Source of the DNA: Flaveria trinervia
Lineage: Eukaryota; Streptophyta; Magnoliopsida; Asterales; Asteraceae
NCBI GenBank assembly: GCA_025506515.1
Contig: JACCIX010000037.1
Coordinates: 15,001 to 79,000 of the forward strand
Length of the DNA: 64,000 nucleotides
Direction of reading: 5' to 3'
The notes below the pieces were generated by a model. That model worked only from the letters and a program-made list of their open reading frames with translations. It made no database searches and was not told the DNA's origin. The translations under genes and the position numbers were made by a program. This document shows, in pieces, positions 54,574 to 63,448 of this stretch (position 1 is the stretch's first letter; each line of letters begins with the position of its first letter).

Positions 54574-56241
54574 TAAGAGTGTGGTGGAGCAATTTCATTG
54601 GTTCCCAACCCTTCTTTGTTTTGGTAACAAAGTTTTGAGTGAGAGGATGATGCAAGAATGGCTTGGAAGTTTTGCTCGAAAATAGCATACTTCCTGGCTT
54701 GAGCCTAAGCTGTGACAAGCTGGGCTTGAGCCTTAGCCAATTTGGATATTAAATCCTTTATCTGAGTCTTATAGTTTGTGTGTTCATGTTTTATAGGGAC
54801 ACAATTTTCTCTAACTCCTCAATTTTTCTTTGGTAGTTAGATTTAGCCCTTTTAAAGTCAGATTTCAAAACATTTAAATACTCAATATCAGATTTAATCT
54901 CCATATTGTAGTCCTGATACAATTTAACCTTAACAATATAGGCAGGAGTACAAAGATGTTCATATACCTTATTTTCATATGTTCCGGCCATGAGTGCTTG
55001 AGAAGGAGTCACATCCTGTACGATTAAGCTCCAGTCAACTTCTTGAGCCATTGTAGCTGTTTCAGTTGACTTTCTGGTGGGCTTTGGTGTAGAGGTATGT
55101 GTGGAGGGCTGTGGGGTTCCCGGGTTGGACTTGTGAGCCTTACATTCCCTTGTAAAATGACCAAGTTGGTTACAGTTGTAACATTTGGCCTTGGTTTTGT
55201 CAACCCAAATTTGCTGTTGATTGGGTTCTGGGGAAATTTCCTTCCAGTTTTCTTAAAGAACTTCTTTGCTCTGTAGGTTAGAAGAGCCATTTGTTGGACT
55301 ATGTCCACGTATTCCACGTCATCAGGGCTGAAACACTCTAGATCATCAAAGCAGTATTGATAATCACTTAAGTGTCCATTTCCTGAGACAAAAGCACAAC
55401 TGTCTTGAAAGGAGCTTTGCTGAGCTTGTTAAGACCTTGGAGTCTCAGGAAATGTGATGTATGGCCTAGAAGAACAAGATGGCCGCTGGGTGTAAGTCAG
55501 GTATTGTTGAGACTGGGAGATTCCTGAGCCTTCAGCAACCATTAAGGCGTTGCTAGCAGGAAGAATCAAGGGTCTGCTTGTCTGATGACCCCTCCTACTT
55601 TACATTTCCAAACGGTATCCATCAAGGATCCCATAGAGTTCGGTCATGGTGAGTGTATTCAGATTTTTTGTTCTGTTGATAGAGAGACAGTAGAATGTCC
55701 ACTCATTTGGTAATGCACTCATGAACTTTCTTGTAAGGTCTCTGAGTTCATGAGCAATTCCCACATATTGATGGGAAGAAATGAGATCCATGTACCTAAA
55801 ATATTGCTGGCTAAGAGTCTCTCCAGCAACATGGGTGAAGTTCTCGAACTGCTGCTTCAGTGAGTCCTTCTTGGAGTCATTTGAGTTTGAGTACATTTGA
55901 GCAAGCGCATCAAACAGTTTTTTGGCAGACTTGCAATGCTCAAACCCCATCATGATAGAGTTTGGAATTGCAGTCATGAGAACAGTCATAGCGTTGCTGT
56001 CAATGTCAAGCTTCTTCTTGTCCTCATCAGAATAATCTTGAACAACTTTCTCGATCATTGCACCATTTCCACCAGCTACTTTTGGCTTATACGGGCCATT
56101 GACAATGGATTTCCACATTTTGCTGTCTTGATACCTGATGAAGCCTTCCATTCTTCTGCTCCAGGACCTGAAGTTTTCAGGGGTAATGATGGGTGCTTTG
56201 GTCATCGTCCCCATCTCTACTTCAGATTTGTTGAGGGCCAT
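54574..56241 (-). pseudogene. gag: Copia II-b gag, truncated and fused to RT
   Basis: The start at 56241 reads M-A-L-N-K-S-E-V-E-M-G-T-M-T-K. The upstream in-frame Met at 56274 sits in the leader. The capsid-like core includes MIEKVVQDYSDEDKKKLDID, LMTAIPNSIMMGFEH, LFDALAQMY and LSQQYFRYMDLISSH. A stop after YRLEM (55600-55602) interrupts it where II-a reads on. An intact CCHC knuckle CYNCNQLGHFTREC lies at about 55140-55181, then a coiled-coil-like KLYQDYNMEIKSDIEYLN segment (54791-55051). The chain then joins RT sequence at a CAT shared by both parents (54572-54574). Confidence 0.88.
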
Positions 56242-56286
56242 TTTGAGTGAGGTATAAGGAGGAGTAAAAAACAAGTTGATACCAAT

Positions 56287-57148
56287 TGCAGGATCGGGTT
56301 TGTCATTTAGACACTTGGATTTATCTCAAACTCAATTATAGAACACTCAACTCGGATGAAGTAAAGTCTTTTACAAGAGTTGATAATAATATAATAAGTA
56401 CTAAAGGAACACAGAGAAATAAATTTTCAAGGCACTTGTATATATTACTTCTCAACTCAAGATATTACAAGACTCTTACAAGCGTGACACATGAGTTTCA
56501 ATGAGAAACTATATATACTAGATCCTACAGCCGGATATACTTTGATACTAGCTGGAAACCTAAGACTAAAGCATATACTACAATGCTAAAGTTAAGGTAT
56601 CTTAGATAAAGTATTATCTAAGATATGGTAGTCATGACATGTCCATGACTTACCTTTTGTCACCAACTAAAGATGGAAACTGTACACACATAAAAGGTAA
56701 ATAGTGGATTAAAGTATGATCAATTATATGGCTTTTAAGAAAATGCCATGCAGTATCTCAGAGATTTGCAGCGGAGTGTCAGGGAGACCATACTTATGTC
56801 CACTGGATAATAGCAGTGTTTTTCGAAGGTAAGTTGGCTTCGGAAAAAGAAGTTCCTCCGAAGCCACTTATACATCGGAAGAGGCTTCTATACTTCCGAG
56901 GCTTGAGGAATTCTGTACTTCGGAAGTTGACTTCAGATCTTTCTTTCTAAGTCTTGAACTTCGGAAGTGGGTTCTTTGTCTTCGGAAGTTGGAATTTTTC
57001 CTTCGGAAATAAGTTTAACACTTTGTCTTCGGAAGAGCTCCTTTTTCCTTCGGAAGTTCCACACTTAGCTTCGGAAGTCCTTTATTTGTTGTACCAAAAT
57101 CTTCTAAGTGACTTGGTTTTGGTTGCACCAGCCTTTCTAGATCCAACA
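56287..57148 (-). repeat. Copia II-b 5' LTR
   Basis: Plus-strand TGCAGGATCGGG to GATCCAACA. A TATATATA box is at 56510-56517. U3 motif array is at 56825-57090. The adjoining primer site keeps only TTGGTATCA because the rest is deleted. Confidence 0.95.
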
Positions 57149-57153
57149 AGCGG
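57149..57153. repeat. Target-site duplication AGCGG (right copy) of copia II-b
   Basis: Directly follows CCAACA and is identical to 47834-47838. Confidence 0.95.
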
Positions 57154-57494
57154 TTTTAATAAAAGAGAAGTATGTTTTATTATAAAACTAGAACTCACTC
57201 AGCAACGCTGACTTTGATGTGTTTCCAGTTGGCAGGTAATGGTTGCTGAGGATGGCGTGAGGCGGCTACTCAGCTCTTTTGGGATGGCATCCATATTTAT
57301 AATACTTTTGTGATGTAATGCAACTGGGGTTTTGTAATTGAATTATGATGTATTATTTTGCAAAAGTTTTTATAATGAAACAAGATGTCATTTTTGAATG
57401 TTTCCGCTGCGATATTTGTGTAAAAGAAATGAAAATGTATTTTTTATGTGCAATGATTTACCAGCTGTAAGCGTCCCGGCAACGGGGCCTTACA
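57154..57494 (+). repeat. Gypsy B 5' LTR, second part
   Basis: Continues the LTR after the copia II-b insertion and ends GGGGCCTTACA. It is followed by AGTT and then directly by leader sequence: the primer site is missing. Confidence 0.9.
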
Positions 57495-57786
57495 AGTTAA
57501 ACTGAGAATGGGACGGAAAGGGAAGGGATGCCAATCTGAGTAGCTGCGTGCCATCAGGTAATTTTTTAAAGTTAACCGGTATTATGTGCGCATGGTATGT
57601 GGTTATGTGTTGTTTGTAGATTTAAATACTGATGTAGTCAGGACAGGTAATGCTCAGGGTGTGAAGAGTAAAGTAAGTGGCTAATTACAACTGGCCACTG
57701 TAATTAGGGACTTACTATACTTGACATAAACTGAGTTGTTCCCTTGAATGATCGTGTTGGTGTTTGAATCTTTCAGTGTGCGTGTG

Positions 57787-59130
57787 ATGGCTGGTGATAG
57801 ATCTTCAAAATCCTCTTGTGGTGGAGGTCACGGTGCTGAACCGCGACCCAAGAGAGGGAGACCTATAGTAGAGAAGGTGGTTCCTAAAGAACCAGAGACC
57901 CCTCATCCGGAGAGTGGTGACGAGGGTGCCAATATGAGAGCCTCAGTAAAGGAGGCTGTTGTGGAAGAAGTTCATCAGGTCGTGCAGACAATCTTACCGT
58001 CTGTGGTGACCGAAGTGATTAAGGCAGTACGGGAAGGGGAAAGAAAGGAGAGGAACAGGTCCTCGGGGGGACGAGATAAACCGGAGCCTGAAACGGTTCT
58101 CTCGGATGATGAAGAAGAGGAGGAAGAAGAAGAGCTTGTGCAGGAGGCGGCACGAGGCTGTAACTATGGGGCGTTTATGAGATGCAAGCCCCCATATTTT
58201 GATGGAAACGGCGCTGCTACTGCTGCTGCTCACCCATGGGTGAGGGAAATGGAGGCTGTACTTGATATCAGCGAGTGCCGAGAGGACGAGAAGGTGAAGT
58301 TCGCTACCCACTCTTTTGTGGACTCAACTCTATGTTGGTGGGACAATATTGTCCAAGCTGATGGTAGCAGGGCCATTGGGAGAATGAGATGGTCCGAACT
58401 GAAAAAGTTGGTGATTGAGGAGTTTTGTCCTCACCGAGAAATGGACAAGGTTGAGAGGGAGTTTTTGCAATTAGAGGCGGGAACAATGACATACCAAGAG
58501 TACACCACAAAGTTTAATGAAATGGCACGTTTGGTGCCGGATCAAGTGACGCCTCTGTCACAGAAGATTAAAAGGTACATCCAGGGTTTGCCAACGGACA
58601 TTCGCAGGCACATGATCGCCGCCCGACCGAGCACGTTTAGGTTAGCGGTGGATTTAGCAGGGAGATTGTATGATGAGAGGACTGCGGTGGTGGTGACTGA
58701 AGGTAGTCGGAAGGGTGGAGGTGATAGAAACTGGAATGGGAAGAGGTTTGGTCAGGGTGGTGCCTCGACGAGTAACAAGAAGGCAAGGGTGGACGACCGC
58801 CATGTGGTCATATCAAATGCGGGGTCGAAAAGGTGTGGCAAGTGTGGAAGAGAGCATGCGGGAGAATGCAGGTGGGGATTTGATGGGTGCTTCAAATGTG
58901 GGAAGGAGGGGCATATAGCCAAGGATTGTCGTACGGTCTGGTGCTTTAATTATGGTGAAGAGGGTCACATGAGTAGGGACTGTAATAAGCCGATGGCTAA
59001 GGGTTCAGGGAAGAAGACGACTGGGGGAGAAGGACCAAGGGCGAGTGCCTGCGCATTCACGATTGCACAGGAGGAGGCTAGGACGGACCCTGATGTTGTG
59101 TCTGGTACGTTTCTAGTAAATCAAACTTAG
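57787..59130 (+). CDS. gag: Gypsy B Gag, intact 447-codon ORF
   Basis: The start is chosen at 57787 (M-A-G-D-R-S-S-K), which aligns with the gypsy A start; an in-frame Met exists 13 codons upstream. The N-terminal arm is basic and Gly/Ser-rich. An acidic run (DDEEEEEEEE, about residues 100-115) precedes the Retrotrans_gag core (PPYFDGNG, VKFATHSFVDSTLCWW, LKKLVIEEFCPHREMDKVEREF, YTTKFNEMARL, about residues 135-300). A zinc-binding C-terminus follows: CGKCGREHAGEC, then a canonical CFKCGKEGHIAKDC, then CFNYGEEGHMSRDC, in which the second Cys is Tyr. The frame ends by a stop caused by a 1-nt deletion just before protease. It would package retroelement RNA. Remarkable as the only full-length gag here. 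Confidence 0.9.
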   Translation: MAGDRSSKSSCGGGHGAEPRPKRGRPIVEKVVPKEPETPHPESGDEGANMRASVKEAVVEEVHQVVQTILPSVVTEVIKAVREGERKERNRSSGGRDKPEPETVLSDDEEEEEEEELVQEAARGCNYGAFMRCKPPYFDGNGAATAAAHPWVREMEAVLDISECREDEKVKFATHSFVDSTLCWWDNIVQADGSRAIGRMRWSELKKLVIEEFCPHREMDKVEREFLQLEAGTMTYQEYTTKFNEMARLVPDQVTPLSQKIKRYIQGLPTDIRRHMIAARPSTFRLAVDLAGRLYDERTAVVVTEGSRKGGGDRNWNGKRFGQGGASTSNKKARVDDRHVVISNAGSKRCGKCGREHAGECRWGFDGCFKCGKEGHIAKDCRTVWCFNYGEEGHMSRDCNKPMAKGSGKKTTGGEGPRASACAFTIAQEEARTDPDVVSGTFLVNQT

Positions 59131-60737
59131 CTTCAGTGTTGTTCGATTCTGGTGCTAATAAAAGTTATATTTCTGGTGCTTTTTATGCTAAGCTGCCTAT
59201 TAGTAGTAGACGTGTTGAGGCGCCCTTCGATGTAGAAACTACCATAGGTAAGTCTACCAGGTGTTTAGAAATGTTAGAAGATTGTGATGTGGAGCTAGAA
59301 GGTCATAACTTTCCTGTTAGATCGTTCATGATGACCTTAGGTGGTTTCGATTTGGTTCTTGGAATGGATTGGTTGGCGGACTTCGAGGCGAACATTGTGT
59401 GTCATAAGAAAATGATTAGTTTGATAGCGCCTGACGGGAGTTTGGTAACTGTTTATGAAGATCGGGTTACTACGATCCCGAAGGTAATCTCAATGGTGGT
59501 GGCGGGAAAGTGTATGAGGCGTGGATGTAGTGCCTATTTGACCTACGTAAAGGATGTGGATATGCTAGCACCACAACTGTCTGATGTACCGGTTGTGTGT
59601 GACTTTCTGGACGTGTTCCAAGAAGACTTACCAGGAGTGCCACCTGACAGAGAGATTGAGTTTCAGATTGATCTGATACCAGGTACCCAGCCTGTTGCCA
59701 AGGCACCGTATCGGTTGGCTCCAAAGAAGATGAAGGAGTTGATGGAGCAGTTGCAAGAGCTGCTTGATAAGAGGTTCATCAGACTGAGTATCTCTCCTTG
59801 GGGTGCTCTGGTCCTGTTTGTGAAGAAAAAAGATGGTAGCATGAGGATGTGCATTGACTGCGGGAGCTGAACAAGTTGACGGTAAAGAACTGATACCCCT
59901 TACCAAGAATAGATTATTTGTTCGATCAGCTTCAAGGTGCCAGTTGGTTTTTAAAGATAGATCTTTGATCTGGTTACCATCAGTTGAAGGTGAAGGAGCA
60001 AGATATCCCTAAAACAGATTTTCACACGCGCTATGGTCACTACGATTTTCTTGTCATGTCTTTTGGTTTGACCAATGCGCCAGCTGCTTTTATGGATCTA
60101 ATGAATCGGGTGTGTCGGCCGATGTTGGATAAATCAGTGATTGTGTTTATAAATGATATCCTGATTTATTCGAAAAGCGAGATTGAGCATGCCAGTCACA
60201 TTCGGGAGGTTCTGGAGACGTTGAGAAAGGAGAAGTTGTATGCCAAGTTCTCCATAGGTGCATTTTGGTTGCGCGAAGTTCAGTTCTTGGGTCATGTGGT
60301 GAATCTTGAAGGGATTATGGTGGACCCGGCTAAGGTGGAGGCAATGATGCAATAGAAGTCTCCTAAGACGCCATTCGAGATTCGTAGCTTCTGGGTTGGC
60401 GAGCTATTATAGAAGGTTCATCCAAGACTTTTCTAAGATTGCTTCTCCACTAACCAAGTTGACCCAGAAGGATGTGAAGTTTGTGTGGGGTCAAGTTCAA
60501 GAGATGGCGTTCAAAGAATTGAAGGCAAGATTGACTCAAGCTCCTGTTCTGTCATTACCCGATGGAAGCGAAGATCTGGTGGTTTATTCTGATGCTTCCT
60601 ATTCGGGGTTAGGTTGTGTATTAATGCAAAAAGGGAAGTTTATAGCCTATGCATCCCGACAGTCAAAGGTTCATCAGGTCAATTATCCTACCCATGACTT
60701 GGAGCTAGCAGCCGTCGTTTCCATGTATCTTATCTGA
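59127..60737 (+). pseudogene. pol: Gypsy B pol: protease, RT, partial RNase H; integrase deleted
   Basis: Protease keeps DSG (codons 59145-59153, LFDSGANKSYIS) and LGMDWLADFEANI. The RT entry segment PGVPPDREIEFQIDLIPG and SPWGALVLFVKKKDGSMRMCID follow, then a 1-nt frameshift at 59855-59870. TGA stops at 59891-59893 and 59966-59968 and a TAG at 60353-60355 sit where Arg, Arg and Trp are expected. The catalytic box is F-I-N-D (60146-60157) instead of F-I-D-D. RNase H is present up to SRQSKVHQVNYPTHDLELAAVV (60396-60730) and is then joined directly to the end of integrase by a deletion. No integrase catalytic residues remain. Confidence 0.9.
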
Positions 60738-60970
60738 GAAAGTGCTTAGATGATGAAGACATGATCGTTCCACTGGAGGATATCGAAGTAGACGAATGGC
60801 TCAATTATACGGAGCAACCAATGGCAATCATAGATCAAAAAGAGAAGAGGCTGAGAAATAAAGTGGTTCCTCTTGTGCGCATACAGTGGAAGCACATGAA
60901 GGGATTCGAGTCAACGTGGGAGACTGAAGAAGAAATGAGACAACATTATCCATGTTTGTTCGATGAATAG
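60728..60970 (+). pseudogene. Gypsy B chromodomain remnant
   Basis: After the deletion joint the frame reads, with a shift, RKCLDDEDMIVPLEDIEVDEWLNY, then RLRNKVVPLVRIQWKHMKG, ESTWETEEEMRQHYPCLFDE, and stops at 60968-60970. These are the C-terminal chromodomain features of chromoviruses, which can direct integration toward modified histones. It cannot be made as part of an integrase here because integrase is absent. Confidence 0.85.
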
Positions 60971-60993
60971 CAGGTTTCAGGGACGAAACCTAT

Positions 60994-61009
60994 TTAAGGG
61001 TGGTGGACT
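60994..61009 (+). other. Polypurine tract of gypsy B
   Basis: TTAAGGGTGGTGGACT, directly before the 3' LTR start TGTAACACC. Confidence 0.88.
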
Positions 61010-61424
61010 TGTAACACCCGGTTATTACTTATTTGAAGCCGACGAATAAAAAAGAAAAGAAATAAAGTCAAATTCGAGGGACCAAACTCGCCAAAGAAAG
61101 AAAGTTGGGTGAGTGGGGGTATATAAAGGGAGAGGGAAGCCCTTACCCTCTCCCCATACTCATATTTCAGCCAACCAGAGAGGAGAAGAGATAAAGGAAG
61201 AAAAGAGGAAGAAAAGTTGGTTCGGGTTGGTTCGAGTGAGCCAAAATCGTTGAGAAATGAGTCAAATCGAAGCTCTCCTCGTTGTTATCGTTTCTGTGAG
61301 TTCTAAGACCCCCTTTTATATGTTTTTGAATGATTTGGGGCTGGAAAACATCTGAAAATCGGGGTTTTGAGTGTATGCATGTTGACCCGTTTGTGTATGT
61401 GTATGTGTGTGTGTGATGTGTTTG
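61010..61424 (+). repeat. Gypsy B 3' LTR, first 415 bp
   Basis: Starts TGTAACACCCGG and matches 46188-46600. The TATATAAA box is at 61120-61127. Gypsy C is inserted after GTTTG (61420-61424), which corresponds to the GCGTTTG context near 46590 in the 5' LTR. The partner of the GTTTG duplication should lie beyond the window. Confidence 0.92.
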
Positions 61425-62262
61425 TGTAAGGCCCTGTTTCCCGGAGACCTCACAGTTTGTCGTTCACAGCATTAAAGACATTAAACATTATAAATTTACA
61501 AGCTTAAGCAGCGGAATTACTTTACCAAAAAACATTCATTTCATTAAAACCTATTGTTGGGCAATACACTATTGTTTAACCGAATACAAAAGATTGTTTA
61601 ATTACATTACAAAACAACAAAAATAATAGGTATGAATGGATGTCAGTCTTTCCATACCGAGTAGCTTCACCCTCGTGCCATCCTCAGCAATATTTCCTGC
61701 CAACTGAAAATATATAAGTCAGTGTTGCTGAGTGAGTTCTAGTTTTAAAAGTAATAAAATACTTTCTCTAGGTATACATATGAAAATACTCTTTTTATGA
61801 AAACTTCATCTCTTTATATGTGAGCACGCATTGACCATACAATCATGTAATGCTTCATTTGTTTACTGTATGCCTTGTTTACTCTGTACTCCTTTATATT
61901 TATCTTTCACTGTTTATGTGGACCAATGAGCAATACCCTAAACTCCGTGCACGGGGGAAATGGTGCTGGGCCCTCTATTCCCACAAGGGGCTCTACATAC
62001 TGTATACAAGGCTGGCCCAGACACCTAGCGTATGCTGCAAAGGTCCGCTAATCTCAAATGACTGGCCCCGTGTGCATCTGAGGGTAGCTAACCCGCATCA
62101 CAGTTGAGCTAATGACCTCATGGTCGGGTACCTCCTGTAGCTAGCAAGACTTGTTAACTTTTATATTAGGTCTACTTCTCTTCTTCATTGCTCTTTCACT
62201 TTATTATTAGTAATACTTTACGGTACGATAATAAACACACCACGTAAAGTCACATACTAATA

Positions 62263-62265
62263 GCA

Positions 62266-62301
<36 letters not shown>
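62263..62301. repeat. (TAA)n microsatellite in gypsy C LTR
   Basis: About 12 TAA units. The gypsy A LTR has a shorter, interrupted tract at 41865-41892. Confidence 0.9.
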
Positions 62302-62449
62302 GAACATCATGAAACAATCATAATAATGCATGGAACCAAGCATTTATAAGCCCTAGTCAAACCTCGGTCAAAACCCTAAAAGCACAGACTCCCAAAATTA
62401 TGTAATAAATCTAAGTGTTTAGGCGCTTTGACACTATTTGGACGCATGG

Positions 62450-62790
62450 TCCCTGTTCGGGCCATTTATCACTATGCAGGCGCATCACCAACACTTAACC
62501 CTTTCAACACTTAGACGCATGAGCTATTTCAGCGCATGGATACTATTCGGGCGTATGGCCCATTCGGACGCATGGACACTTAGACGCATGGGCTATTCAG
62601 GCGTATGGAAACTTAGACGCATGGGGTTATTCAGATGCATGGGCACTATTGGGACGCATGGCCCTATACTTAGTCGTCCGACGACTAATATTCTAGGCGC
62701 ATGAGGGCACTGTTCAGGCGCATGAGATACACTTAATCATTTCCAAGGCATTTCGAGGCGCATGGGCCTTATTTAGATGCATGAACCTTC
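62450..62790. repeat. Degenerate GGCGCATG repeats inside gypsy C LTR
   Basis: Irregular 18-28-bp units with cores AGACGCATGGGC, AGGCGCATGAG and GGACGCATGG, aligned with the array in gypsy A. Confidence 0.8.
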
Positions 62791-63430
62791 TATTCAACAT
62801 GTTTCTAGGATAATTCGAATCCAAACATCAAGCCTATTTGTTCTAAGCTTACTAAGACTATTCTAACATGAACAACCTATAAGCATCAAGAATCATCATG
62901 AAACATCCACAACACATACAGGTATACATACATAAACATTTGAAAATCATTTTAATACATTTTCAGCCCCAAGAAGAGTTTAAAACAAGTAAAACCGGGG
63001 TCTAGAAACTCACCTGGTGCAACTTTGGGTGTATCTTCCTTCTAACTCATTTGCAAATGAGTTCAAACACCTAGAAACCCATAAAACATACACACCCCGA
63101 ACACACACACAAACACATAAACATATAAGCATATAACCGAGACAAAACCCAACATGAACACATAGAAACTTCGAATTCTTACCTTGAATTCGACCTCCTC
63201 TTCTTCTTCTTCAAACACGTAGCTTTCTGCTCTCTCTCTCTCTAATCCGAATGAGAAAAGGTGATGTGAAGAGAGGGTGGGCGGCCATGCCCACCTTTAC
63301 ACCAACTTTTTTACTTTTGTCCTTTTTACACCTTTAAGCCCTCAACTTGGGTTTATTAATGTTTCTTCTTTCTTTATTCTTCATTTCTTATTTTTTTTGT
63401 TTTCTTTTTAAAGAATAACCGGGTGTTACA

Positions 63431-63448
63431 AGTCCACCCCCCTTAAAT
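63431..63448 (-). other. Polypurine tract of gypsy C
   Basis: The minus strand reads TTTAAGGGGGGTGGACT, next to the LTR start TGTAACACC. Confidence 0.9.

Larger units (their letters stand above)
47839..57148 (-). mobile_element. Copia II-b: internally deleted, non-autonomous Ty1/copia element (9,310 bp)
   Basis: LTRs of 860 and 862 bp with a perfect AGCGG duplication. Gag is fused to the last part of RT by a deletion that removed the second knuckle, protease, integrase and most of RT. RNase H, spacer and aORF remain. The primer site is largely deleted. The element could not have moved by itself in its present form. Confidence 0.96.
46188..61424 (+). mobile_element. Gypsy B: Ty3/gypsy chromovirus-type element, plus strand, interrupted twice
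   Basis: 5' LTR 46188-47838 plus 57154-57494; internal region 57495-61009; start of 3' LTR 61010-61424. Copia II-b interrupts the 5' LTR, with AGCGG duplicated. Gypsy C interrupts the 3' LTR. Internal content is gag, PR, RT, part of RNase H, and the chromodomain with the integrase missing. The 5' LTR begins TATAACACC instead of TGTAACACC, a changed terminal dinucleotide. It is the only plus-oriented element here. Confidence 0.92.
61425..63430 (-). repeat. Gypsy C 3' LTR (2,006 bp)
   Basis: Plus-strand TGTAAGGCCC to GGGTGTTACA. Contains a (TAA)n tract (62263-62301), the GGCGCATG array (62450-62790) and, in U3, a GGTGGGC...GCCCACC inverted repeat at 63278-63297. Confidence 0.93.
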
